A stretch of DNA of 64,000 nt from Clostridium sp. (GCA_031272895.1 JAISSW010000010.1:1-64000); one strand, 5' to 3'; numbered from the stretch's first letter, positions 48,835 through 57,687 are shown. The notes: generated by a model not told the origin, from the sequence alone. Made by a program: numbers and translations.

Positions 48835-51800
48835 TTAACGGGACTGCTTTCGCCTTGGCTTTTTAGCTTCTCTCAGCCTGTGCTTGCCGGCGGTGAACCT
48901 GTCAAAAACCGCAAGCAAGGCCGGCAGGATAAACAGAATCAGCAGCACGGAGCTTAAAACACCCATTGCCAGCGTTCGGCAAATCTGCCCTGAAACCGGG
49001 TCGTCGAAGCAGTAGCCCAAGCTGCCCATTGCAAGCACCATAAGCAGACCGGAGGTCAATATGGTGTGCATGGAGCCTTCATAAGCCATTGCGATTGATT
49101 CCCGAACGCCGTGACTGCGGCGGCTTTCGCGGTAATAGTTGGTGAAGAGTATGCCGTAGTCAATCGTCGCGCCCATCAATATGGCCTGCACAATCAGCAG
49201 CACAAGGTAGTATATACTAAAGCCCTGCAGCCCTATTACGGACACGGTAATAAACACGCCGCACTGCACAATCAGCACCAGCACAAGCGGCACAAAAAAG
49301 CTGCGGAAGCTAATGAGCACAATCAAGAATATTGCCAGAGCCGTCAGCACGCTGATTGTAAGCAGCTCACGGTCAAAATCGCCCTCAATCTCAAAGTTCA
49401 TCGCCGAGGAGCCGATTAGGTAATAGCGCCCCGTCAGCCCGGTTTTCAGCTTACTCGTCAGCTCGGAGAGGAAGCTTGTTGTTTCGTCTGATTCAAGCGG
49501 CAGGGTGGTGGTTAATATCAGCCGCGAGTAATTTTGCCCGCGCAGCTGCTTTACTCCGTCCTCCAGCTGAGCCTTGTAGCCGCTAATATCCGCCCTCATT
49601 TTTTCATCAATTAACCCGGTGAAGCGCGGGTCGTCAAGCAGACCGCCGGAAAGGCTGTCAAACAGCGCCTGTACGGATAGCGTTGCGTTTGGGTCGCCGT
49701 TATAAATGCTCGCGTGGTAAAGGTAAACCAGCTCCGCCATGGCTTGCTCAAAATCCGTGCCGAAGCCCCGGAGCAGGCTGCCAATCTGCTCCGCCGTCAG
49801 GGGAGTTTCAGCAACAACGGTATCAATCAGCCTTGCGGCGTTTTTTAGCTGAGCCGCGTCGCTTTCGCTGAAGCGGGAGGACATAGACGGGTCTGTCAGC
49901 ACGCTTGAGGCAACAAAATTAACAAAGTCCTGTGCGCTGATTTTCCAGCCGCTTGTGTCACCGTGCCGCAGGGTATAAAGCAGGTACAACCCGCGCATAT
50001 CACTCTTGTCCATACCAAGCAGCGCCGCCATATCCTCTGAGCTGTAGGAGCTGCCCGAAAGTGTGGCGTTGACAATTTTCCGTGCCGTCAGCAGCTGCTC
50101 CAGGTCCTGCGTGCCGCCCATAAGCTCTCCAAGCTGTTCGCTGCCCGCCGCAAGGGAATCCAGCACGGAGCGCAGCGAAAGCCGCCAAGAGTCGGCGTCA
50201 GTTTTTGCCGCGCCGTAGGTATAGAGCATTTTCACCAAAGACGGCTCCAGCCCAAGCAGGGTCGCCGTTTCGCTATAACCCCGCTTTGCTCCCAGCAGGA
50301 TTTCGCCCAAGGGGTTGTTCAAAATCAGTGCCGCGGCGTTTAGCTGCGCCAGCATGGAGGAGTCAATGTATTGCGAAAAGCTTGGGTTGTCAACAATGTC
50401 GTTGCGTATTAAAGTCACAAAATCCGGCAGGGATAGCTCCGGCGGCTCGTATTCGGCATTCTGTGAATAAGCGAACACATACATCAGCCTTGCCATTTCA
50501 GCGTCAACACCCAACAGCTCGCCCATTTCCCCGTAGCCTATTTGCGCCGTGACCCGCTCCTTGTCCGTAAGGACTTTCAGCTGTTCCAGGCGCGCAAGCA
50601 TTTCGCCGTCAAGCATGGCGGAGTATTCGGCATCTGCGGCCACCTCGTCCTTCAAAAAGCCCGCAAGGGTAGGCAGGCTCATTTTTACGCTGCCACCGCC
50701 GCCGTTTTTTGTGTAGTAATAAAGCAGCAGCTGCTTGGCCTCACTTTCGTCCATGCCGAAGAATTCAGCAAGCCCCGCCGCGTCAAGCGGGGCGGTAAGG
50801 GAGGCCTTGCTGCCAAAGCGGCGGAGCTGCTCCAACTGTGCCTTAAGCTCTTGACTGATGTAGGCGGAGAAGCTTGGGTTAGGCGCCAGCTCGTCGGCCA
50901 CAAAGCGGATAAACTCGCCGGCGCTCATCGCCGGGGCTTCTTCGCCCTTGTGGTAGTAATCATAATAGAGTATGCCAAGCATGGAGGAGTCAAGCTTAAG
51001 CTCCAAGCCCATGCTTTTAATAAAGCTTGTCAGCTCCTCCGGGCTGTATTGCTTGCCGATTGTTGTGGAGTAGCTGATTGCGCTTTTTACCTCCGGCTTT
51101 TCCTCAAGCTCGGCGGCAAGAGCCGTAACCTCCGGGTCGTCAAGGTTGTCGTACAGCAAAACCATTGTGTTTTCCGGAACAAAAACCTCCGCAATGGGGT
51201 CGTTCTGTGCGTAGGAATACGCCGTTTTTGTGTGACCCTGCAAAAACGTTGCGGTAATGAACAACGCAACAAACAGCCCCGCCAGCACCCAACGCAAACG
51301 AAAAATGCCGGAGGACAGCTTCTTTGTGGGAATGTGCAGCTGACGCTTTTTGGTTGACCTTTCCAGCAGCCTTGAAAAAATCAATATCAGCGCGGGCAGG
51401 ATTGTGAAAACGCAAAGCAGGCTGAAGAATACGCCCTTTGCCAGCACAATACCCATGTCAAAACCGATTTTGAAGCGCATAAGCAGCAAAATCAGCAGCC
51501 CAACAATGGTGGTAAAAGCGCTGCTTAAAATGGAAACGAAAGCATTTTTCATCGCGCGCCGCATTGCCAAGGGCTTGTCGTCTGTTTGGCTAAGCTCCTG
51601 CCTGTATCGGTTCATCAGAATTATGGAATAATCCATGGAGAGAACAATCTGCAGCGCCGCCGCCGTGGTGAAGGTAATGTTGGAAATCTCGCCCAAAATA
51701 ATGTTCGACCCAAAGTTAATAATCACCGCGCAGCCGATTGTAAACAGGAATAAAAACGGCTCCGCCCAAGAGGCGCACATAACCAGCAGTATAACCAGCA

Positions 51801-52296
51801 CAACCAGCACCGCAAGGGCAAGCACCCAGGTGGGTATGCCCGGCGGGGTACTGTCGTCATTGCGCAGCACCATGTTGTAGTCTGCGAATTGTGAGCTGAT
51901 TGCGTTTTCAAGGGCCTTTTCCTCCGCGGAGGCATAGGCAAAGCTTGTGTGAACCACAAAAAGTGTGTGGTTATCCTTGTTGTAGTCGGCGCTGCCCGCT
52001 TCATAATCCACACCGGAGGCGTTCGGAAGAGCGGCAAGTCCCGCCTTAATCCCCGCAGCTTCCCCGGTGGGCAGGTCGTCGAACATAACGCGGATATTCT
52101 GCGTCGTGCCGGTTTCACCGAATTCCTCGTTCATAAGCTCAAGTCCCGCCCTCATTGAGGAATCGTCCGGCAGGTACTTGGTCATGTCCGAATTTATGCC
52201 CACCATCGGGTAAAGCACCGCGCAAACCGCTGTGAACACAAGCATCAGCGCCATTATAATTATTTGGAATGTTTTGAATTTGGATTTGTTTCTCAT
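48835..52296 (-). CDS. MMPL/RND-family exporter with large repeat-containing extracytoplasmic domain
   Basis: 1153 aa; two TM bundles; TTAAALQIVLSMDYSIILMNRYRQEL and MGATIDYGILFTNYYRESR motifs. Confidence 0.9.
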   Translation of the reverse strand: MRNKSKFKTFQIIIMALMLVFTAVCAVLYPMVGINSDMTKYLPDDSSMRAGLELMNEEFGETGTTQNIRVMFDDLPTGEAAGIKAGLAALPNASGVDYEAGSADYNKDNHTLFVVHTSFAYASAEEKALENAISSQFADYNMVLRNDDSTPPGIPTWVLALAVLVVLVILLVMCASWAEPFLFLFTIGCAVIINFGSNIILGEISNITFTTAAALQIVLSMDYSIILMNRYRQELSQTDDKPLAMRRAMKNAFVSILSSAFTTIVGLLILLLMRFKIGFDMGIVLAKGVFFSLLCVFTILPALILIFSRLLERSTKKRQLHIPTKKLSSGIFRLRWVLAGLFVALFITATFLQGHTKTAYSYAQNDPIAEVFVPENTMVLLYDNLDDPEVTALAAELEEKPEVKSAISYSTTIGKQYSPEELTSFIKSMGLELKLDSSMLGILYYDYYHKGEEAPAMSAGEFIRFVADELAPNPSFSAYISQELKAQLEQLRRFGSKASLTAPLDAAGLAEFFGMDESEAKQLLLYYYTKNGGGGSVKMSLPTLAGFLKDEVAADAEYSAMLDGEMLARLEQLKVLTDKERVTAQIGYGEMGELLGVDAEMARLMYVFAYSQNAEYEPPELSLPDFVTLIRNDIVDNPSFSQYIDSSMLAQLNAAALILNNPLGEILLGAKRGYSETATLLGLEPSLVKMLYTYGAAKTDADSWRLSLRSVLDSLAAGSEQLGELMGGTQDLEQLLTARKIVNATLSGSSYSSEDMAALLGMDKSDMRGLYLLYTLRHGDTSGWKISAQDFVNFVASSVLTDPSMSSRFSESDAAQLKNAARLIDTVVAETPLTAEQIGSLLRGFGTDFEQAMAELVYLYHASIYNGDPNATLSVQALFDSLSGGLLDDPRFTGLIDEKMRADISGYKAQLEDGVKQLRGQNYSRLILTTTLPLESDETTSFLSELTSKLKTGLTGRYYLIGSSAMNFEIEGDFDRELLTISVLTALAIFLIVLISFRSFFVPLVLVLIVQCGVFITVSVIGLQGFSIYYLVLLIVQAILMGATIDYGILFTNYYRESRRSHGVRESIAMAYEGSMHTILTSGLLMVLAMGSLGYCFDDPVSGQICRTLAMGVLSSVLLILFILPALLAVFDRFTAGKHRLREAKKPRRKQSR

Positions 52297-52394
52297 GGCA
52301 AAAAGCCCCCCTTGCCGCTAAATTTTTCTCATCCACAAATATTATAATATATTCGGGGTCAAAAAGCAACAAAACGGTTTTTCCCAAAAGGCTA

Positions 52395-52423
52395 TTGACA
52401 AAAGCTGCGCGGCATGGTATAAT
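52395..52423 (+). promoter_or_regulatory. Consensus promoter TTGACA-N17-TATAAT of the feo locus
   Basis: Perfect hexamers, 17-nt spacer. Confidence 0.85.
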
Positions 52424-52429
52424 AGCGTC

Positions 52430-52447
52430 GGTTAGGCAATACTAACC
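52430..52447 (+). promoter_or_regulatory. Candidate DtxR/IdeR-like operator GGTTAG-GCAATA-CTAACC
   Basis: Perfect 6-6-6 inverted repeat immediately downstream of the -10 box. Confidence 0.6.
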
Positions 52448-52501
52448 GAATTTGCGGAGCTCACAGTCAATAAGCTGTGCCGCTGAACAGGACGGGAAAG
52501 C

Positions 52502-52714
52502 ATGATGCCCTTGACCATGGCAAAGCTCGGTGAGGAAAACTCCATAAAAAAGGTGGGGGGCAAAGAGGAAACCCGCAAGTTTTTGGCTACGCTTGGCTTT
52601 GTGCCGGGTGCGCACGTCACCGCAATCACAATAACAAGCGGCAACGTAATAGTCAGCGTCAAGGAATCGCGCGTAGCCGTTAGCCGCGAGATGGCGGCAA
52701 AAATCATGGTCTGA
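52502..52714 (+). CDS. feoA: FeoA-domain protein
   Basis: FLATLGFVPGAHVTAITITSGNVIVSVKESRVAVSREMAAKIMV. Confidence 0.85.
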   Translation: MMPLTMAKLGEENSIKKVGGKEETRKFLATLGFVPGAHVTAITITSGNVIVSVKESRVAVSREMAAKIMV

Positions 52715-52737
52715 TTACTAAAAGAAAGGGGAAACAC

Positions 52738-52959
52738 ATGACACTTAAGGAAATTAAGCCCGGCAAAACCGTAAAGGTTGCAAGCCTTGGCGGGGCGGGG
52801 GCGGTTAAGCGCCGTATTATGGAAATGGGGCTTACCCGCGGCGTAGAGCTTTATGTCCGCAAGGTTGCGCCCTTGGGCGACCCGATTGAAATAACCGTGC
52901 GCGGCTACGAGCTTTCCTTGCGCAAGGCGGACGCGGAGCTGATTGAAGTGGTAGAATAA
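52738..52959 (+). CDS. feoA: FeoA-domain protein (second copy)
   Basis: KTVKVASLGGAGAVKRRIMEMGLTRGVELYVRKVAPLGDPIEITVRGYELSLRKADAELI. Confidence 0.92.
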   Translation: MTLKEIKPGKTVKVASLGGAGAVKRRIMEMGLTRGVELYVRKVAPLGDPIEITVRGYELSLRKADAELIEVVE

Positions 52960-53010
52960 AAAGGGGCGTTGGCGGCAAGACTTCTGACGTCCTTATTTCG
53001 ACTCAAAAGA

Positions 53011-53024
53011 TTAGTCACAACTAA
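53011..53024 (+). promoter_or_regulatory. Second candidate metal-regulator box TTAG-TCACAA-CTAA
   Basis: Inverted repeat sharing TTAG-N6-CTAA with the box at 52432-52445. Confidence 0.4.
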
Positions 53025-53042
53025 CTAAAAAAGGAGAACAAC

Positions 53043-55589
53043 ATGGCAATTAAAATAGCCCTTGCGGGCAACCCCAACAGCGGCAAAACCACGCTGTTCA
53101 ACGCGCTCACAGGCTCAAACCAGTTTGTGGGCAACTGGCCCGGCGTCACGGTGGAGAAAAAAGAGGGCAAGCTCAAGGGTCACAAGGACGTTACCGTCAC
53201 GGACCTGCCGGGAATATACTCCCTTTCACCATACACCTTAGAGGAGGTTGTTGCGCGCAACTACCTGTTGGACGAGCGCCCGGACGTAATCCTTAACATA
53301 ATCGACGGAACAAACCTTGAGCGCAACCTCTTCCTGACGACGCAGCTGACGGAAATGGGCATTCCCGTTGTGCTTGCAATCAACATGATGGACGTGGTGC
53401 AAAAAAGCGGCGATAAAATCAACACGCAGGCGCTTTCCAAGGTTACCGGCTGCCCTGTGGCGGAAATATCCGCCCTTAAGGGGGAGGGGATAAAGAAAGC
53501 CGCGGAAATGGCGGTTGAGGCAGGGGAGTGGGCGGCAAAAATACGCCGCTTCCGTGAGGAAAACGACGGCGGCGAGCCTCCCGAGGGTATGGACGAGCAC
53601 CACCATGTGCACAGGCTTATGCCAAAGCACAGCTTTTCCGGCGGGGTGGAGCATACCCTTGCGCACATTGAGGAGCGGGTGCTTCACGATTTGCCGCAGG
53701 AGCAGCAGCGCTTTTACGCAATCAAGCTGTTTGAGCGCGACGAGAACATAATTGAAAAGCTGGGCTTGACGAGTGAGCAGCTTGCGCACATAGAGGACGA
53801 CATAACCCGCCGAGAGGAGGAAATGGACGACGACAGCGAAAGCATTATGACCGCCGAGCGCTACACATATATAGACAGCATAATTAAAGATTGCGTAAAA
53901 ATAAAAAACAAGGGCAAGCTCACTATTTCGGATAAGATAGACAAGGTGGTAACCAACCGCTTTTTGGCGCTGCCGATTTTTGCTTTGGTCATGTTCATTG
54001 TCTACTATATCTCCGTTACAACCGTGGGCGCGTTTGTGACCGACTGGACGAACGACGGGTTGTTCGGCGACGGCTTCCATATAACGGGAGGCGCGGCATA
54101 TGAGCAGGCAGTGGGGGAATATGACGACGCCCGCACGCAAATAGAGGCTTACCTTGGCGCGGCTGAGGAAAAGGGCATAGACACAAGCGCAATTTCCGCG
54201 GCGCTGGAGGCGGAGGAGCCTGACGAGGGCGCGGAAAAGGAGTTTATTTCCAAGGCGCAGGCGGCGGGCTTGACGGCGCAGGCGGAGCTTTTGGACGAGG
54301 ACGGAGAGCTTTCGGAAACTGTTGTTGTTGACGCAAACAGCTTTGAGAATGCGCTTACCGTTGGTGAGCCGGACCCGGCGGACTACGGCACTTGGGTGCC
54401 GGGTGTGCCGGCGCTGATGGAGCGGGGGCTTGACGCCGTCGGCTGCGCGGACTGGCTTAAGGGGCTGATTTTGGACGGCATAGTCGCCGGGGTGGGCGCT
54501 GTGCTTGGCTTTGTGCCGCAGATGTTCATTCTGTTCATGTTCCTTGCGTTTTTGGAGGCCTGCGGCTACATGGCGCGCATTGCCTTTATTATGGATAGGA
54601 TTTTCCGCCGCTTTGGGCTTTCGGGTAAGTCGTTTATCCCCATACTCATCGGCACGGGCTGCGGGGTGCCGGGCATAATGGCCTCCCGCACCATTGAGAG
54701 CGACCGTGACCGCAAAATGACCATTATGACCACCACCTTTATTCCCTGCAGCGCGAAGCTGCCCATAATTGCGCTGATTGCCGGCGCCTGCTTCAACAAC
54801 GCGGGCTGGGTTGCGGCGAGCGCCTATTTTGTGGGCATGGCGGCGATAATCTGCTCCGGCATATTGCTTAAAAAGACTAAGCTCTTCAGCGGCGACGTCG
54901 CCCCGTTTGTTATGGAGCTGCCCGCCTACCATTGGCCCACTGTGGGCAATATCCTGCGCAGCATGTGGGAGCGCGGCTGGTCATTCATCAAAAAAGCGGG
55001 AACAATTATCCTGCTTGCCACTGTTTTTGTGTGGTTCCTGTCCTCATTCGGCTGGCAGGACGGCAGCTTTGGCATGGTGGGTATGTCGGAGAGCCTGCTG
55101 GCAAGGATAGGCGGCGTAATCGCCCCCATCTTCAACCCCTTGGGCTGGGGCGATTGGAAATCCGCCGTGGCGGCAATAACGGGGCTTATCGCCAAGGAGA
55201 ATGTTGTGGGTACCTTCGGCATACTCTATAACCCCGCCCTCTCGGAGGTTGCGGAGGACGGCGCGGAGATTTGGGGTCTGCTTAAGGCGGCAATGCCCCC
55301 CCTTGCGGCGTATTCTTTCCTGCTGTTCAATTTGCTCTGCGCACCCTGCTTTGCGGCAATGGGAGCTATCAAGCGGGAGATGAACAGCGCAAAGTGGTTC
55401 TGGATTGCAATCGGCTACCAATGCCTGTTCGCCTACGCCGTGGCGCTTTGCGTCTATCAGCTGGGTATGCTAATCGGCGCGGGGAGCTTTGGTGCGGCGA
55501 CCGTTGCGGCTGTCCTGCTTGTGATTGCCTTTGGCTACCTGCTGCTGCGCCGTGAAAGGAAAGCGGGCTTAGGGCGCAAGCACAGTTGA
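53043..55589 (+). CDS. feoB: Ferrous iron transport protein B
   Basis: GNPNSGKTTLFNALTG; VTVEKKEGK; TDLPGIYSLSPYTLEE; GTGCGVPGIMASRTIESDRDRKMTIMTTTFIPCSAKLPI. Confidence 0.96.
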   Translation: MAIKIALAGNPNSGKTTLFNALTGSNQFVGNWPGVTVEKKEGKLKGHKDVTVTDLPGIYSLSPYTLEEVVARNYLLDERPDVILNIIDGTNLERNLFLTTQLTEMGIPVVLAINMMDVVQKSGDKINTQALSKVTGCPVAEISALKGEGIKKAAEMAVEAGEWAAKIRRFREENDGGEPPEGMDEHHHVHRLMPKHSFSGGVEHTLAHIEERVLHDLPQEQQRFYAIKLFERDENIIEKLGLTSEQLAHIEDDITRREEEMDDDSESIMTAERYTYIDSIIKDCVKIKNKGKLTISDKIDKVVTNRFLALPIFALVMFIVYYISVTTVGAFVTDWTNDGLFGDGFHITGGAAYEQAVGEYDDARTQIEAYLGAAEEKGIDTSAISAALEAEEPDEGAEKEFISKAQAAGLTAQAELLDEDGELSETVVVDANSFENALTVGEPDPADYGTWVPGVPALMERGLDAVGCADWLKGLILDGIVAGVGAVLGFVPQMFILFMFLAFLEACGYMARIAFIMDRIFRRFGLSGKSFIPILIGTGCGVPGIMASRTIESDRDRKMTIMTTTFIPCSAKLPIIALIAGACFNNAGWVAASAYFVGMAAIICSGILLKKTKLFSGDVAPFVMELPAYHWPTVGNILRSMWERGWSFIKKAGTIILLATVFVWFLSSFGWQDGSFGMVGMSESLLARIGGVIAPIFNPLGWGDWKSAVAAITGLIAKENVVGTFGILYNPALSEVAEDGAEIWGLLKAAMPPLAAYSFLLFNLLCAPCFAAMGAIKREMNSAKWFWIAIGYQCLFAYAVALCVYQLGMLIGAGSFGAATVAAVLLVIAFGYLLLRRERKAGLGRKHS

Positions 55590-55604
55590 AAGGAAGAGTA
55601 GACC

Positions 55605-55790
55605 ATGTTAACATTCCTCAGCGAAAACCTTGGGACGCTTGCCGTTGGCGCGGCGCTGGCGGCGCTGCTGCTGGCAGTAATTATCAGCTTGGTTAAGAAA
55701 AAGAAAAAGGGAGGCTGTGCCTCCTGTGATTGCGGCTGCGAGGGCTGCACCATGCACTGCGGAGAGGCAGAGAACCCGCCGCAGGAATAA
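55605..55790 (+). CDS. FeoB-associated Cys-rich membrane protein
   Basis: 61 aa; one TM then KKKKKGGCASCDCGCEGCTMHC. Confidence 0.85.
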   Translation: MLTFLSENLGTLAVGAALAALLLAVIISLVKKKKKGGCASCDCGCEGCTMHCGEAENPPQE

Positions 55791-55792
55791 AA

Positions 55793-55831
55793 AACAGGGG
55801 CAGGACGCCGTGTCCTGCCCCCGTTTTTTTG
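55793..55831 (+). terminator. Intrinsic terminator GGGGCAGGAC-GCCGT-GTCCTGCCCC + T7
   Basis: Perfect 10-bp stem followed by GTTTTTTT. Confidence 0.9.
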
Positions 55832-55839
55832 TTAATCAC

Positions 55840-56382
55840 TTAGGCCTGCAGCCTGCTGAACACGCGTGACTTGTTGAGCGCGGCATAAAGCGGCAGACCG
55901 CCGCCCACGCAGCAAACCAGCTGACCCAAGCCAACCAAGGCGGCATTGGTCAAAAAGGCAACAAGGGTATGCTCGTCCGTAAAGAAGAGCGTAATCTCAA
56001 AGCCGACTATGACGGCGTTAAAAACCACGGGGAAAAGCGAGCTGAGCCACGGCAGCCCCTTGAACTTTACGTTGCGGGTAAGGTAGCTGCAAATCGCCGC
56101 AAGCAGGGTAGCCGCCGTGCCGAAGAGTATATCCACAGGTCCGGTCAGCCCCATGGATACGCCAATCCAGTTGGAGAGCAGGCAGCCTACCGTTAAGCCG
56201 GGAATGGCGGCGGCCGTCAGCGCGGGGAGAATTGTCAGCGCCTCGCTGAAGCGGAACTGCACGGCCCCGTACGCTAAGTTGACGCTTGCCGCCGCAATGG
56301 TCAGGGCGGTGTAAAGCGCGGCGATGATTGCGGCCTGCGCAAGGTAGATGAGGGTTTTGCGGGTTTTGTTTTGGGTTTCCAT
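55840..56382 (-). CDS. queT: QueT-family ECF transporter S component
   Basis: AAIIAALYTALTIAAASVNLAYGAVQFRFSEALTILPALTAAAIPGLTVGCLLSNWIG. Confidence 0.85.
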   Translation of the reverse strand: METQNKTRKTLIYLAQAAIIAALYTALTIAAASVNLAYGAVQFRFSEALTILPALTAAAIPGLTVGCLLSNWIGVSMGLTGPVDILFGTAATLLAAICSYLTRNVKFKGLPWLSSLFPVVFNAVIVGFEITLFFTDEHTLVAFLTNAALVGLGQLVCCVGGGLPLYAALNKSRVFSRLQA

Positions 56383-56390
56383 GTGTTTTC

Positions 56391-56443
56391 TCCTTCAGTG
56401 TTTGTTTTTTATTATTATCCTCCGGGGAAGGTTAGCCGGGGGA
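56391..56443 (-). promoter_or_regulatory. Candidate SD-sequestering H-type pseudoknot (preQ1-riboswitch-like)
   Basis: Minus strand UCC(C)CCGG-CUAACCUUCC-CCGG(A)GGA hairpin; loop CCUUC (56431..56427) complementary to GAAGG (56396..56392) of the SD; intervening A-rich loop UAAUAAUAAAAAACAAACACU. Confidence 0.45.
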
Positions 56444-56457
56444 GAATAAACGTTTAT

Positions 56458-57267
56458 TCAGCCGTAGAGCTTGCCCATGACGTATTCAAAAAAGCGGGCG
56501 GGTACAAGCTTGCGCAAAAGCAGTATCACCTTATACATTACGCCGCAGGTAATCCTGACGGGAGGGTTGGCGGATTTTGCCAACCGCAGGCAAGCCTTGG
56601 CGGGCAGGGCGGGGGAGGCGCCGTTTTCCTCGTCGTGGGCCATGCGGGCGACCGCGCGCTCACAGGGCTGCAGGTAAGGCGAACCGGGAGGCACAGCCAT
56701 TCTGCGTGCCTTGGTGAAGCCCGTGGAAGTGTCGCCCGGCTCGACTAAGGCGGCGCGGATTCCGAATTGGCGGCACTCCATGCGCAGGCTTTCGGTGTAG
56801 CTGTCTATGGCGTATTTGCTGGCGCTGTAATGGCTTTGGTAGGGCAGGGGCAGCCGACCGGCGACGCTGCTCATCATGATTGCAAGACCAAAGCCCTGCT
56901 CACGCAGCAGAGGCAGTATGTGCCTGTTGACCCGCAGCGTGCCGAAGTAGTTAACCTCAAATTGGGCGCGCAGCTCCTCGTCGGGGGTGTCCTCGGCGGC
57001 GCCGGCAATGCCAAAGCCCGCGCAGTGCAGGACCACGCCAATGCCGCCGTTATCCTTAATATACTCCGCGGCGGAGGCAACGCTCTCCTCGTCGGTCACG
57101 TCCATGGTTAGGGGGATTATCCCCTTGGCGGAAAAGGCCGCCTCAGCCGCGCCGCGGCTTGCCGCAAATACCCGCCAGCCGTCGGCGGCAAAAAGCTCCG
57201 CGGCTGCCTTGCCGATTCCGCTGCTTGCGCCCGTTATAAGTATGCTTTTGCCGTATGGATACCCCAT
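56458..57267 (-). CDS. Short-chain dehydrogenase/reductase
   Basis: ILITGASSGIGKAAAELFAADGWRVFAASR; MMSSVAGRLPLPYQSHYSASKYAIDSYTESLRME. Confidence 0.93.
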   Translation of the reverse strand: MGYPYGKSILITGASSGIGKAAAELFAADGWRVFAASRGAAEAAFSAKGIIPLTMDVTDEESVASAAEYIKDNGGIGVVLHCAGFGIAGAAEDTPDEELRAQFEVNYFGTLRVNRHILPLLREQGFGLAIMMSSVAGRLPLPYQSHYSASKYAIDSYTESLRMECRQFGIRAALVEPGDTSTGFTKARRMAVPPGSPYLQPCERAVARMAHDEENGASPALPAKACLRLAKSANPPVRITCGVMYKVILLLRKLVPARFFEYVMGKLYG

Positions 57268-57296
57268 TGCCGTGCCTCCCCGCTAAAATAAGCCAT

Positions 57297-57314
57297 GGTT
57301 ACAAAACTGTAACC
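57297..57314. promoter_or_regulatory. Candidate operator GGTTACA-AAAC-TGTAACC
   Basis: Perfect 7-4-7 inverted repeat upstream of the SDR gene. Confidence 0.4.
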
Positions 57315-57457
57315 GGTCAGCTTTGCCCTGTTTGCAACACATTATAGCAAAAAAAGCCCCTGAAATCAAGCGGTTTTGCCGAATTGTGAAAACGCTTTTG
57401 GTAAAATTGCACAAAAAAACCATCGTGATTTCTACAAATCAGACAAAGCCAAAATGC

Positions 57458-57486
57458 TTGACAATCGCTTTCTAATGCTGTAGAAT
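57458..57486 (+). promoter_or_regulatory. Promoter TTGACA-N17-TAGAAT upstream of giant ORF
   Basis: Perfect -35, near-perfect -10, 17-nt spacer. Confidence 0.7.
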
Positions 57487-57687
57487 AAATCCGTATAGTT
57501 GCGCCCTCACACTACCCACACAAAAGTGTCACAAAGAGGGAAATACAGAGCCGAGAGGAAAAACATCACAACCAAAGGCGGTTTGCGCAAGGCGGGTCAG
57601 GTCAGGGCACGCGGAGCGTGGAGGCAAGCGCCGTGCAGAATCGGTTCATCGCAAGAGAATGAATGACATTAAGGAGTTGGTTTTTCC

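Noticed and set aside
50542-51357. 271-aa plus-strand ORF opposite the MMPL exporter
   Set aside because: Shadow ORF over the repeat region; no RBS or domain.
53238-54932. 564-aa minus-strand ORF opposite feoB
   Set aside because: Shadow ORF of a strongly coding GC-rich gene; low-complexity His/Arg/Ala-rich translation with no recognisable motifs; FeoB on the + strand is unambiguous.
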